Below are positions 46,074 through 55,509 of a stretch of DNA of 64,000 nucleotides, in pieces. The DNA comes from Candidatus Acetatifactor stercoripullorum. GTDB lineage: Bacteria > Bacillota > Clostridia > Lachnospirales > Lachnospiraceae. The first letter of the stretch is position 1. Each line of letters opens with the position of its first letter. The notes below the pieces were generated by a model, which was given only the letters and a program-made list of their open reading frames with translations, ran no database searches and was not told the DNA's origin. A program made the position numbers and the translations under genes. Location: contig DXGH01000003.1 in NCBI GenBank assembly GCA_019114005.1, positions 19,961-83,960 on the forward strand. Direction: 5' to 3'.

Positions 46074-47336
46074 TTACCCGAGGTTCATGGCTTCCAGATA
46101 AAGAGCCTCAAAGTCCGGCTCCCGGGCCAGATTTTTGATTTCCACACTGCAGCCGGAAGGAAAAATATCCTCCTTCAGACGCTCCCACGCCTCGTCCCGG
46201 CCCTTTTGCGCCTGTAAAAGCCGGACGCCTGCAAGCCGTGCGCCTGCAAGGGCCGTATTCCCCCCTGCAAGAGCTTTTGAAGCCAGCCTCCCTGGCAGCA
46301 GTCCAATCCCGGCCGCATCCTCCGGCTTTAAATAATATCCGAAGCCTCCCGCCAGCACCACCTGCTCAATGGCATCCGCCGTGGCCGGGTAAGCCTTCAT
46401 CAGTATCTCTATGCCGGCGGCTATGGCTCCCTTTGCCAGCTGTATGGCCCGGATAGACTGCTGTGTGACGCACACATCCCCTATGCGGATGCCCGTTTCA
46501 AAATAAGGGTCTGTAAGAAGCCCTGTCTCATCCAGAATGCCTTCCCGCAAGAGCCTTGCCGTCAGGCTTACCATATCCGCTCCGAAAATCCCTCTGTTTG
46601 CTCCCCCCTCAAAGGCAGGTCCTGCCGCCGTTGCACAGGCAAGCACCCTGTCACAGTTTCCCAGAGCCATTTCTCCGTTTGTGCCAAGGTCGATCAAAAG
46701 AGTGAGACCTTTTTTGCAGGTCATGCCACAGGCGTAAATTCCCGCTGCAATATCCCCTCCCACAAAGGCGGACAAACCGGGAAGCAGGTAACAGGGGATT
46801 CCCTCCAGCAGGAAGCTTTCTCCCTTCAGATGGGAGGAAAAAAAGGGGGCTCTCCCAAGCTCCCCGGTATCCCAGCCCATAAGCAGATAAGACATGGTAG
46901 TGTTTGCGGCAATCACCATAAAAAGCTGCTCCTGCTCCGGGGCCTTTTTTTGAAACTGGCGTATTCCCCGGGCCAGGGTCTGCCTTGCCATTCTCTGCAT
47001 GGCAAGGGCCTTTTTACTCTCTCCGGCAGCCTGTATCCGTGAAATCACGTCCGCCCCGTATGCCGCCTGGGGATTCATGCTCACAAAGCTGTCCACCCTT
47101 CTCCCTCTTTCGTCGCACAGCTCCATGGCAATGGTGGTGGTTCCTATATCTGCGGCGATAAACATGCCGCTGCCCGCCTGTTCCTTTTCTAAAAAATCCA
47201 GGCCAGGCACACTGTCCGTCACTACCTGAAGCCTCTTTTCCTGACCGCTTTGCGAGACGGCCCGGATAGTCCCCGGACAGCGCCCGCAGCCCGTGCAGAT
47301 ATCGCAGCGCAGGCCCTTTTTTCTCTCGTCAGACAA
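46074..47336 (-). CDS. ASKHA-domain protein resembling corrinoid-protein reductive activases
   Basis: 420 residues from a TTG start at 47336 (AAGGAG 10 nt upstream); an ATG far upstream would lie inside the DUF4250 gene. A CxxCxxCxxC cluster motif (RCDICTGCGRCPG) sits at about residues 10-22. Then FIAADIGTTTIAMEL and NPQAAYGADVISRIQ match the DUF4445/RACE-type ASKHA domain, followed by LLIDLGTNGEMALG and VVLAGGFGYYL. RACE proteins use ATP to reactivate corrinoid iron-sulfur or methyltransferase proteins; they usually carry an N-terminal 2Fe-2S ferredoxin, absent here. No corrinoid protein is encoded nearby. It overlaps the DUF4250 gene by 8 bases at the end of the mannoside operon. Confidence 0.78.
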   Translation of the reverse strand: MSDERKKGLRCDICTGCGRCPGTIRAVSQSGQEKRLQVVTDSVPGLDFLEKEQAGSGMFIAADIGTTTIAMELCDERGRRVDSFVSMNPQAAYGADVISRIQAAGESKKALAMQRMARQTLARGIRQFQKKAPEQEQLFMVIAANTTMSYLLMGWDTGELGRAPFFSSHLKGESFLLEGIPCYLLPGLSAFVGGDIAAGIYACGMTCKKGLTLLIDLGTNGEMALGNCDRVLACATAAGPAFEGGANRGIFGADMVSLTARLLREGILDETGLLTDPYFETGIRIGDVCVTQQSIRAIQLAKGAIAAGIEILMKAYPATADAIEQVVLAGGFGYYLKPEDAAGIGLLPGRLASKALAGGNTALAGARLAGVRLLQAQKGRDEAWERLKEDIFPSGCSVEIKNLAREPDFEALYLEAMNLG

Positions 47337-47502
47337 ATTGGTTTCTCTCCTTATTGTAATGATAATCAATAGAGGCAAGACTCTGTTCCAGTTCTTTTTT
47401 GTCAAGCTCCATATCCTGGCACAAGGCGTCAATATCCTTATAATAATCTCTCAGCTTCATATTTACAAAGCTCAAGAGCATTGCCGGGTCCTTTGGCAGC
47501 AT
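47329..47502 (-). CDS. DUF4250 protein
   Basis: 57 residues starting MLPKDPAMLLSFVNMKLRDY and ending ASIDYHYNKERNQFV, a close fit to the DUF4250 family of short Firmicutes proteins of unknown function. AGGAGG lies 9 nt before ATG 47502. It begins 4 nt after the GH1-isomerase stop and overlaps the ASKHA gene's TTG start, so all three are probably on one transcript. Confidence 0.88.
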   Translation of the reverse strand: MLPKDPAMLLSFVNMKLRDYYKDIDALCQDMELDKKELEQSLASIDYHYNKERNQFV

Positions 47503-47506
47503 CCTC

Positions 47507-49837
47507 TCATTCCTCCTTCCCAGACTCCTTGGCCGTGGAAAGTATCAGTTCCATCCGCCCCAAGAGGGATACCTCCCCAAAGCCTGCGGGCAAAAGCAGA
47601 TGATCTCCCTTTTTCACTGGCCTTCCCTCGATCACTCCGTTTCCGCTTAATACGCTGAGAATCAAAAACGGATATTTCTGGTCTATTTTCATCTCTCCCG
47701 AAAGGGACAGCTTCCACACCTTATAATAGTCGCAGTCCACCAAAAGACCCATCTGGTTTTCCGGTATTTCCTGGGTATGAAAAACGGCCTCCTGATCAGC
47801 ACAGTCCGGCACACGGATCACATCCTCGCTCTGCTTTATATGAAGCTGTCTTGGCTTTCCGTTCACCAGCCGTCCGTAATCGTAAACCCGGTAGGTGATA
47901 TCGCTGCTCTGCTGGGTTTCCAAAAGCAGAAAGCCTCCTGTAATGGCATGCACCGTGCCGGGGTTAATCTGAATAAAGTCGCCTTTTTTTACAGGCACCA
48001 GGCGGATCAGCTCCTCATATCTGCCCTGGTCTATCAGCTCCTTAAGCTCCTCTCTGGTACGGGCATGATGTCCGATCACCAGCCTGGCATCCTCAGGGCA
48101 GTCCATAATATACCAGCATTCCGTCTTTCCAAAGGAACCGTTTTCATGCTCCATGGCATACGCGTCATCCGGGTGCACCTGAATGCTCAAATCCGTTCTC
48201 GCGTCGATTATCTTTACTAACAGCGGAAATTCCCGCGCCGTAAGACCGCCGAAAAGCTCTCTGTGGTTTTCATAAAGCCAGGACAGGGTTTTCCCCTGAT
48301 AGGAGCCCTCCGCGATCACGCAATCCCCGTTTTTATGGGCGCTGACCGCCCAGCATTCCCCGATGCCGTCCGCCTTTTGGCATTGAGCGTATCCAAACTC
48401 CTTCACCAGCCTGTCTCCGCCCCACACGCATTCCTTCAAGACAGGCTGCAGTACCAGCATTTCTCTGGAAGGACGATTTCCGGAAAGAATTTCTCCGTTG
48501 CTTTCGATCACCCTGCGGTACCAGTAAGCGGAGTCTTTCACAATTCGCTTCTGTGTAGGATAATCCACATACACAATTCCAAACCGTTCGCTGTAGCCCC
48601 TAGCCCACTCAAAATTGTCCAGAAAGCTCCAGAGAAAATATCCCCGCACGTCCACGCCTTCCTCCACAGCCCGTTTAAGACAGGACAGATATCCGTCCAG
48701 GAAAGTGATCCGGTCCGGGTCATGCACTCTGCCGTCCGGTGCAATCATATCATGACAGGACATGCCGTTTTCCGTAATATACAAGGGCAGTCCATAGCGC
48801 TCATACAAAAAGCGGCTGCCCCAGTAAAGGCACATGGGCGTCACCGGCCACTGAGAGGCAGTTTTGGGAAAGCCCGGATATCTGGGCACATCTATGATCT
48901 CCCCCTGCTTCCCGGCGCGCACCTCGTAACCGTTGTAGATATTCTGCCCCAAAAAGTCAATGGGCTGGCAGATCAGCTCCATATCCTCCTTTGTTATTTC
49001 AGGAAGATAAGGGGCAAAACGCTTAAGGCCTTCCTCCGGGTAATGCCCCAGGCATACAGGGTCCGTAAACCAGGAAACATTCCAGGTCCAGTTGTCAGGC
49101 TCTGCGGGAAAGGAAAAATAGCGCCTTCTGGCAGCCTCCACATCCAAGGCCTCCTCCGAGGCCGGCATTGCCACGCCGCAGGTAGGCGCAAAGCCCACCT
49201 TAATCTCTCTCCCCGCATATTTCCGAAGGGCCTTTACCGCAGCGCCGTGAGCCTTTAACACATTGTGGGTCATAGCAAACACATCCTCACAGGGCAGCTT
49301 AAGTCCGGGAGCATGCTCTCCTCTCAGATAACCCAGTCCCAGAAAGCACTCCGGCTCATTGAAGGTGATAAAATATTCACAGTCCTCCCCGAAGTGTTCT
49401 GCTGCCACCCTTGCATACTCTGCAAACCATTCCACGCTTTCCGGATTTTTCCAGCCGCCCCTATCCTGCAGCGCCTGTGGAAATTCCCAATGAAACAGCG
49501 TAATGTACGGCGTTATGCCATTCTCCTTAAGGGACTTTAACATATCCTGATAAAAGGCAATGCCTGCAGGATTGATTTTACCTGTGCCCTCCGGAAGAAT
49601 TCTGGCCCAATTTAAGGAAAACCGATAATGGCGGATGCCCATGGTTCTCATCAGGGCAAAATCCTCTTTGTAACGGTGAATCTGATCGCAGGCAATCCGT
49701 GCGTCCTGTCCCTCATAAACCCTTTTCTGTTCACAGAAGGTATCCCACACCGTCTTTCCGCAGCCGTCTCCCTCAGCTCTTCCCTCCACCTGATAGGCGC
49801 TGGCCGCAGCGCCCCATGCAAAATTTTTCCCAAACAT
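47507..49837 (-). CDS. GH1 beta-glycosidase fused to mannose-6-phosphate isomerase
   Basis: 776 residues, two enzymes in one frame. Residues 1 to about 450 are GH1: FAWGAAASAYQVEG, ITFNEPECF (acid/base Glu) and LYITENGMS (nucleophile Glu). SFLDNFEWARGYSERFG is the form seen in enzymes for non-phosphorylated sugars. Residues about 455-776 are a class I phosphomannose isomerase: VLKECVWGGDRLVKEFG, SIQVHPDDAYAMEHE, KTECWYIM and INPGTVHAI supply the Gln, His, Glu and His zinc ligands. The pairing would couple beta-glucoside or mannoside cleavage to mannose 6-phosphate to fructose 6-phosphate conversion. It is embedded in the GH130/epimerase operon, where phosphorolysis yields mannose 1-phosphate. 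No signal peptide; cytoplasmic. Confidence 0.92.
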   Translation of the reverse strand: MFGKNFAWGAAASAYQVEGRAEGDGCGKTVWDTFCEQKRVYEGQDARIACDQIHRYKEDFALMRTMGIRHYRFSLNWARILPEGTGKINPAGIAFYQDMLKSLKENGITPYITLFHWEFPQALQDRGGWKNPESVEWFAEYARVAAEHFGEDCEYFITFNEPECFLGLGYLRGEHAPGLKLPCEDVFAMTHNVLKAHGAAVKALRKYAGREIKVGFAPTCGVAMPASEEALDVEAARRRYFSFPAEPDNWTWNVSWFTDPVCLGHYPEEGLKRFAPYLPEITKEDMELICQPIDFLGQNIYNGYEVRAGKQGEIIDVPRYPGFPKTASQWPVTPMCLYWGSRFLYERYGLPLYITENGMSCHDMIAPDGRVHDPDRITFLDGYLSCLKRAVEEGVDVRGYFLWSFLDNFEWARGYSERFGIVYVDYPTQKRIVKDSAYWYRRVIESNGEILSGNRPSREMLVLQPVLKECVWGGDRLVKEFGYAQCQKADGIGECWAVSAHKNGDCVIAEGSYQGKTLSWLYENHRELFGGLTAREFPLLVKIIDARTDLSIQVHPDDAYAMEHENGSFGKTECWYIMDCPEDARLVIGHHARTREELKELIDQGRYEELIRLVPVKKGDFIQINPGTVHAITGGFLLLETQQSSDITYRVYDYGRLVNGKPRQLHIKQSEDVIRVPDCADQEAVFHTQEIPENQMGLLVDCDYYKVWKLSLSGEMKIDQKYPFLILSVLSGNGVIEGRPVKKGDHLLLPAGFGEVSLLGRMELILSTAKESGKEE

Positions 49838-49889
49838 AGCTTATTCTTTTCCTTTCCCAAAACTGCACTACCCATACCCTTTGGCCAGT

Positions 49890-50960
49890 CTATAAGGCCG
49901 CCAGAAGAGAAACCAGATAAAAAGGCAATGGAGCCTCTTTGGGGGCCTCCAGAACCGTGATCTTAAGGGTATGAACCTCTTTTTTCTCTCCCTCAACCAG
50001 ACTTTGAAGATACAGACAGTCCCCCCAGTCCTCTTCAAAGGCTCCATCCAATATCACAGCTTCCTCTTCTCTTCCATCCACCACGGCCGCCGCCTTGAGC
50101 GCAGGACGCTGTATAGTCTTTCGATACTGCACTCCAAGGCAGACGCATTCCACCTGAAAGCAGATTTCAGCTCCCTTTTCCCAGGCCTGCCAGCCTCCCT
50201 GAAAAACCTCTGTGATCAGCCCGCTTTTCCTGCCGTCTGCCAAAAAGCCCTCCATCCTGATGGGAACAGTATCCTTGCTTTGCAGTCTGGCCATCCGCTC
50301 ATACCGATTTTTCGTAAGTGAAGCCTTACGCTTTTGCCTGTAAGCCTTCTCCAAAAACTCACACACCATATCCGCAAGCAGTCTGTGCCCCCTGTCATTG
50401 GGGTGCAGGCCGTCCGGGGTGATATCCCCCTCTGACAGCTGTCCTTTTTCTATCAAAGAATATACACCCTTCCCAAAGCTGATGCAAGGAATATCATAAT
50501 ATTTTCCGATCTGGGAATGGATTTCCAGGGCGCTTGTTTTATCCTTATAACAGACATTGTGAAGCAGAACCACCGCCGGATTCCAGGCGCTGTAAAGTAT
50601 CTGCCGCACAAGGCCTTCATAGGTTTCCTGAAAATGGGCCGTATTTTCGTCGTTTACGCTAAATTCCACAAACACCACATCCGGCTGTGCCAAAAGCAGG
50701 TCCTCCCGCACTCTGGCCGCTCCAAAATGAGAGGAGGTTCCCCCGATGCCTGCGTTCACATAGACAAGCTCCGTCCCGGGAAAGTGCTGCTGCCACCATC
50801 GAAAGGATAAATACGCGTAACAGGTCTTTGGTGTGGAGGAAAGGCTGCCCATGGTAATGGAACCGCCGATGTATCCTATGACGGTTCTTTCCCCATGGGC
50901 AGCCTTTTCCATTGCCTCATGCAGCCGCACAAGGCTTCCTTCGTAAATCAAGCTTTCCAT
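49890..50960 (-). CDS. SGNH esterase with C-terminal beta domain, CE17-like
   Basis: 356 residues. The N-terminal SGNH hydrolase has IGYIGGSITMG (Ser), NAGIGGTSSHFGAARV (Gly), FVEFSVNDEN (Asn) and DGLHPNDRGH (Asp-X2-His). From about 225 a beta-rich domain follows (FQGGWQAWEKGAEICFQVEC), as in CE17 mannan acetylesterases, which carry a CBM35-like module. The likely job is removing acetyl groups from imported manno-oligosaccharides in the cytoplasm; no signal peptide. GGAGGG lies 9 nt before the ATG, and it overlaps the CE2-like gene by 13 bases. Confidence 0.75.
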   Translation of the reverse strand: MESLIYEGSLVRLHEAMEKAAHGERTVIGYIGGSITMGSLSSTPKTCYAYLSFRWWQQHFPGTELVYVNAGIGGTSSHFGAARVREDLLLAQPDVVFVEFSVNDENTAHFQETYEGLVRQILYSAWNPAVVLLHNVCYKDKTSALEIHSQIGKYYDIPCISFGKGVYSLIEKGQLSEGDITPDGLHPNDRGHRLLADMVCEFLEKAYRQKRKASLTKNRYERMARLQSKDTVPIRMEGFLADGRKSGLITEVFQGGWQAWEKGAEICFQVECVCLGVQYRKTIQRPALKAAAVVDGREEEAVILDGAFEEDWGDCLYLQSLVEGEKKEVHTLKITVLEAPKEAPLPFYLVSLLAAL

Positions 50961-52069
50961 TTTTCAAATCCCTCCAGTGAAGTAATAAAGGATGCCAGCT
51001 CCCGGGCCATCTTCTCCGCCTCCGGCCTTCGCACATGGCCCTTGGTGCCCTTTCCATTTTCCTGATACAGAAAATGAAACACCCGCCTATCCCCAAGCCC
51101 TTCACAGACCTCTCCGATGGCTCTGTCCCAGCTTTCATCATGCTCCAGTATAGTGGTGGCGCAGATGATAACGGCCTTTGGATAAATGCTGCGAAGCCTT
51201 TCCAAAAAAGCTCTATAAGCCCTTCTCCATCGGACAGCTGCCTCCCCCTCATAGTCCTGGGCCATATAATCCAGCGGATGAGAGTCATTTTGTCCAAGAG
51301 CCACAATCACCACATCCGGCGTATACCGGGTAAAGTCCCAGTCTGCGGTCTGCCATGGTTCTGGAGAATAAGCAGCCTTGTCGTAAATGCTTTCCATTCC
51401 CCGCAGCCGGTCCGCCAAAAAAAAGCCGGTTCCATCCAGCAGGCCCGCGCCGCCCTGGGCAATGTCGTGAATGCAGGCATTTAAGCTGCGGGCAAGAATC
51501 CAGGCATAGGAAGCATAGCTGTTGGAAAGCTCCCCCTGATGGGGCGGGTCAGGCAGTCCGCAGCAGTCCAAAGCCTCCGACACCTCCCCCGCCGACACCG
51601 AATCCCCATACACCTCTATTTTCCGTTCCGGAGAAGGAGGCGGGTCAAGAAGCCGGAAGCCGCCGTCCACAAGGAAGCCATGGAGCAGTATCCTGTGGCA
51701 GGCGTCCTGTCTCTTGAAAAGACAAAGCACATGCTCCCCCTCCTCATTCTCCTCTATCAGTGGAATGCAGGAGACCCCCTCCTTCGCAAGAGGCACCTTC
51801 CCTTCCTTTCCGTCTACGATAAAGCCCAGATAATTGTCCCAGTAGCTGTGGAGATTGGTGACCACAGCACAAAGCTTTCTTCCCCGAAATCTCATCGTTA
51901 CGCTGGTGGCCGGATAAGTCCACAAGGGGCCCTCCTCCTTTCCCCAGTCTATTCTTCCCTGAAAGGAAAGCAGAGGATTTCCAGGAAGCACCACAGCTTC
52001 CCCATCCCTGCAATAACTCCTTAAAATTTCTTCCGCCTTCAAGCTGCCCTCCTTTTTCTCCTCTGCCAT
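50948..52069 (-). CDS. CE2-like acetyl esterase
   Basis: 373 residues. The N-terminal jelly-roll domain (about 20-130: YPATSVTMRFRGRKLCAVV) is followed by an SGNH-type catalytic domain: IEVYGDSVSAGEV (Ser), DIAQGGAGLLDG, VIVALGQNDSH and a late GHVRRPEAEKMA (His). This two-domain order is that of carbohydrate esterase family 2. Together with the CE17-like neighbour it could clear acetyl groups from different mannose positions, as proposed for paired esterases in gut Firmicutes. The Shine-Dalgarno is weak, with translation probably coupled to the GH130 gene ending 3 nt upstream. Confidence 0.8.
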   Translation of the reverse strand: MAEEKKEGSLKAEEILRSYCRDGEAVVLPGNPLLSFQGRIDWGKEEGPLWTYPATSVTMRFRGRKLCAVVTNLHSYWDNYLGFIVDGKEGKVPLAKEGVSCIPLIEENEEGEHVLCLFKRQDACHRILLHGFLVDGGFRLLDPPPSPERKIEVYGDSVSAGEVSEALDCCGLPDPPHQGELSNSYASYAWILARSLNACIHDIAQGGAGLLDGTGFFLADRLRGMESIYDKAAYSPEPWQTADWDFTRYTPDVVIVALGQNDSHPLDYMAQDYEGEAAVRWRRAYRAFLERLRSIYPKAVIICATTILEHDESWDRAIGEVCEGLGDRRVFHFLYQENGKGTKGHVRRPEAEKMARELASFITSLEGFEKWKA

Positions 52070-52072
52070 TGG

Positions 52073-53095
52073 CTACCGCCTGCCGGGCTCTCTGTCGTCC
52101 GGTGTGACCACACTGTGCTCCATAATATAATCCATAATATCATCCAGCTTTGTAAAGGCAAGGCCCACATAGCTGTCCGCCGCACCGTAATAAATGGCGA
52201 TCCTTCCGCTGTCCGCGTCCTGTATGGTGGCACAGGGAAAGCATACATTGGGTACAAAGCCCCTCTCCTCATACCACTCCTCCGGCGTCAGCAGAAAATT
52301 TTCACACCGATACTTCACCACAGAGGGCTGGTCTATATCCAGGATTGCGCCCCCGATGCTGTACACATAGCCGTTGCAGGTACCGCTGACTCCATGGTAA
52401 AACAAAAGCCAGCCCTCGCTTGTCTCAATGGGAGCGGCTCCGCCGCCGATCTTTAAGGATTCCCACCATTCCTTTCCCTTCCCCATCACATGTCTGTGCT
52501 TTCCCCAGTAAACCAAATCCGGGCTTTCGCTTAAGAAAATATCCCCAAAAGGGGTATGACCGCTGTCCGAGGGACGACTGAGCATACAAAAGCGTCCCCC
52601 TATTTTCCGTGGAAACAGCACCGCATTGCGGTTGAAGGGCAGAAAGGGATTTTCCACTCTGGTAAAGGTCTGAAAGTCCGTGGTTTTCGCCATGCCGATG
52701 GCCGCTCCGTAAAAATCCTGACACCAGATAATGTAATAGACATCCTCCACCTTCACAAGCCTGGGATCATAGGCATATGCGGGCATAAAGGGCTTTCCCT
52801 CCTCATCCGTAAAAGAGATTTTATTCTCCTCAAAATCCCAATGTATGCCATCCCTGCTTCTTCCAAGATAAATATAGGGAATGCCGTTGGTCTGCTCCCC
52901 TCTGAAAACACCGATAAACCCATCTTCATAGGGCATTACCGCGCTGTTGAAAATTCTTGCCACATTTTTCACCGGATTTCTTCCGATAATGGGATTTTCG
53001 CTGTATCTCCACACCGGCGCTCCAAAAAAGCAATCCGGCCCTTCCTGCCAGGGTACGTTTGGCACTGGCTGGCCTAAGATTTTATATTTGCTCAT
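52073..53095 (-). CDS. GH130 beta-1,4-manno-oligosaccharide phosphorylase type
   Basis: 340 residues, five-bladed beta-propeller. [32 protein letters not shown] (conserved catalytic Asp), [38 protein letters not shown] and [13 protein letters not shown] are GH130 hallmarks, closest to the group acting on mannobiose and longer mannosides. It phosphorolyses to mannose 1-phosphate, saving ATP. ATG 53095 overlaps the stop of the other GH130 gene (ATGA). Substrate assignment between mannobiose and Man-GlcNAc is inferred from the locus. Confidence 0.88.
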   Translation of the reverse strand: MSKYKILGQPVPNVPWQEGPDCFFGAPVWRYSENPIIGRNPVKNVARIFNSAVMPYEDGFIGVFRGEQTNGIPYIYLGRSRDGIHWDFEENKISFTDEEGKPFMPAYAYDPRLVKVEDVYYIIWCQDFYGAAIGMAKTTDFQTFTRVENPFLPFNRNAVLFPRKIGGRFCMLSRPSDSGHTPFGDIFLSESPDLVYWGKHRHVMGKGKEWWESLKIGGGAAPIETSEGWLLFYHGVSGTCNGYVYSIGGAILDIDQPSVVKYRCENFLLTPEEWYEERGFVPNVCFPCATIQDADSGRIAIYYGAADSYVGLAFTKLDDIMDYIMEHSVVTPDDREPGRR

Positions 53096-54285
53096 ACTTC
53101 TTTCCATTCCTGTTCTTTTTTTAAAATTTCCAGATTCCGGTCAATCAGCTCACACCTTTGGGATACGCAGCCGGAACTTCTTAACGGGTCCTTGGGGGTG
53201 TGGAACACATAGTCCGAAAGCCGCTCCACCGTGGTGACGGCCACATGCAGTCTTGTATCAGAAGAAGCATAATAAAGATAAATCTTCCCGTCTTCTCCTG
53301 TTATGGCTCCGTTGGTAAACACTACGTTGGACACATCCCCTGCCCGTTCCGCCCCTCTGGGCCCCATAAGCATTCCGCCAGGCTCTGCAATGATTCTGGA
53401 GGGATCCTCCAAGGCCGTTGCAAAGGCATAGAGCACATAACGCAGCCCCGCCGCCGTACTTCGCACACCGTGGGCAATATGAATCCAGCCCTTTTTCGTT
53501 TTGATGGGAACCGCTCCTGCGCCGTTTTTTGCCTCTGTTATGGTATGATACCTTCTCCTGCTCAGGATAACCTCTTCATCTATCACCGGATTTTCGATGT
53601 CATCACACAGCCCAAAGCCAATGCCGCCCCCTGACCCCGTCTCGATAAAACCGTCCATGGGTCTGGTATAAAAGGCATATTTTCCCTTTACAAATTCCGG
53701 ATGCAGCACCACGTTTCTCTGCTGCGGGGAACGCAGCGTCTTTAAATTTGGCAGCCTCTCCCATTTCTTAAGATCCTTTGTGCGCACAATACCCGCCGAT
53801 GCCACCGCCGCCGACAGATCGGAGGATGCAGTATCCTTGCTTTCCGAGCAGAAAACCCCATAAATATAGCCGTCCTCATGCTTTGTCAAACGCATATCAT
53901 ATACATTAGTCTCCTCCGGGCAGGTATCCGGCAGCCTCACAGGATAATCCCAGAAGCGGAAGCCATCCACACCGCTCTCGCTTTCCGCCACCGCAAAAAA
54001 GGATTTTCTGTCATTCCCCTCCACTCTGGCCACCAGATAAAAACGGCCGTTTAAACGAACGGCCCCCGCATTCATCACCGCATTGATCCCCAGCCGCTCC
54101 TGAAAATAAGGATTGGTCTGCGGATTGAGATCATATCTCCAGAAAAGGGGCGCATGCTCTCTGGTCAGCACCGGATACACATACCGCTCATAAACGCCGT
54201 TATAAAAGCTTTCATCAACCTTATTTTTTCTGGCAATCAGGGCTTCCTGCCTTGCAAGCTCTCTGTAATAATTTTCATGGAGCAT
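53092..54285 (-). CDS. GH130 mannosylglucose phosphorylase type
   Basis: 397 residues, longer than its neighbour with an N-terminal helix ([18 protein letters not shown]), typical of GH130 subfamily 1. Motifs: [34 protein letters not shown] (catalytic Asp), [19 protein letters not shown] and [20 protein letters not shown]. Enzymes of this subgroup cleave 4-O-beta-mannosyl-glucose to mannose 1-phosphate and glucose, the step after mannobiose epimerisation. It overlaps the epimerase gene by 11 bases; AAGGAAG lies just before its ATG. Confidence 0.9.
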   Translation of the reverse strand: MLHENYYRELARQEALIARKNKVDESFYNGVYERYVYPVLTREHAPLFWRYDLNPQTNPYFQERLGINAVMNAGAVRLNGRFYLVARVEGNDRKSFFAVAESESGVDGFRFWDYPVRLPDTCPEETNVYDMRLTKHEDGYIYGVFCSESKDTASSDLSAAVASAGIVRTKDLKKWERLPNLKTLRSPQQRNVVLHPEFVKGKYAFYTRPMDGFIETGSGGGIGFGLCDDIENPVIDEEVILSRRRYHTITEAKNGAGAVPIKTKKGWIHIAHGVRSTAAGLRYVLYAFATALEDPSRIIAEPGGMLMGPRGAERAGDVSNVVFTNGAITGEDGKIYLYYASSDTRLHVAVTTVERLSDYVFHTPKDPLRSSGCVSQRCELIDRNLEILKKEQEWKEV

Positions 54286-55489
54286 CGCTTCCTTCTCCTC
54301 TCATCATGATTTCCATACACATTCTCCCATTGTGATAGGGACATTTCCAGGGCTCCACCTCCGGGGCCTCCACCGCCGGCCGGCCTGCTTCATCCGTATA
54401 CCAGAACCATTCCCCACCGGGCCTTTTATCCACAATATGCTCCCTGATAAAGCCCCAGACATCTGCGGAAGCCTCCAGATACCGGCCTTCTTTCGTTTTC
54501 TGCCAGGCGTTGTAAAAGCCCGTCACGCCCTCTGCCTGTACCCACCAGATACGCCTTTCGTCTACCACACCCTTCTCGCACTCATTGGCCAGGGAATGGC
54601 TCCTGTAAGCCTCTTTATATACCTGATCCTCCAAGGCTGCAGTTACAGGGCTCATTTTTCCGGCCCAGTCCGCATCCCCCAAAATCTCCACACATCGGTC
54701 CACAAGCCATGCCGTCTCAATATCATGGCCATAGGAATGCAGATCAATGAGACTGTGCATCTCGTTGTCAAAGAAAACCTCCTGGCGCCGAAGCTTTGAA
54801 TTGTAAATTTTCCCCTCTATCAGGCCCAGCATATACCGAAGCTTTTCTCCCACGGCCAAATCCCTTGTAATTCTGTAATATTCCGTATAGGCCTCCAGCA
54901 CATGCAGAAGGGTATTCATGGTTCTGTCCGCCAGCACGCCGTTTTCCGACAGCTTTTCATTGTCCGCAGGCCCAAAGTCCCGTGTCTGGGCCTCTTTATA
55001 GCCGTACCGGTCAAAGCATTTTTCCTCTATCACCTGTACCAGCTTTCCGGCCAGCAAAAGCGCCTCCTCTTCTCCAAAGGCTCTGTAATAGGCTGCGAGG
55101 GCGTACACCCCGAACGCCTGATTGTAGGTATGCTTTCCGTCATCCTCCACCCTGCCCTCACAGGTTACGGACCAAAACAGCCCCCCTTTTTCCTTGTCAT
55201 AAAAGCAATCTCGCAGAAAAACATAGGCCCACGCCGCATACTCCTCCAATTCCCTGTCTCCCAGGCAAAGATAAGCGTTTGAAAAAAACCACAGTATTCT
55301 GCTGTTTAAGATACAGCCCTTCACCGCCTCTTTATGAATCTGAAGCTGCCCGTCCACATATCCGAAGTATCCTCCATTTTCACGGTCAATGAGTCCCTTC
55401 CAGAAGGGAAGCAGCTTTTCCTCCAGATGTCTTTTCATCTCCGTTTTCATCTGCCTGCTGATTCTGTTGTGCTCTTCCGGCTTCCTCAC
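54275..55489 (-). CDS. Mannobiose/cellobiose 2-epimerase family protein
   Basis: 404 residues of the (alpha/alpha)6 N-acylglucosamine 2-epimerase superfamily. [73 protein letters not shown] and [18 protein letters not shown] contain the catalytic histidines and binding tryptophans of the mannobiose 2-epimerase group. It would turn mannobiose into mannosyl-glucose for the next enzyme. GTG 55489 is chosen: AAGGAGG lies 6 nt upstream, whereas longer starts run into the permease gene and ATG 55450 has no good site. Confidence 0.88.
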   Translation of the reverse strand: MRKPEEHNRISRQMKTEMKRHLEEKLLPFWKGLIDRENGGYFGYVDGQLQIHKEAVKGCILNSRILWFFSNAYLCLGDRELEEYAAWAYVFLRDCFYDKEKGGLFWSVTCEGRVEDDGKHTYNQAFGVYALAAYYRAFGEEEALLLAGKLVQVIEEKCFDRYGYKEAQTRDFGPADNEKLSENGVLADRTMNTLLHVLEAYTEYYRITRDLAVGEKLRYMLGLIEGKIYNSKLRRQEVFFDNEMHSLIDLHSYGHDIETAWLVDRCVEILGDADWAGKMSPVTAALEDQVYKEAYRSHSLANECEKGVVDERRIWWVQAEGVTGFYNAWQKTKEGRYLEASADVWGFIREHIVDKRPGGEWFWYTDEAGRPAVEAPEVEPWKCPYHNGRMCMEIMMRGEGSDAP

Positions 55490-55509
55490 ACTTTCTGCCT
55501 CCTTTTGTT

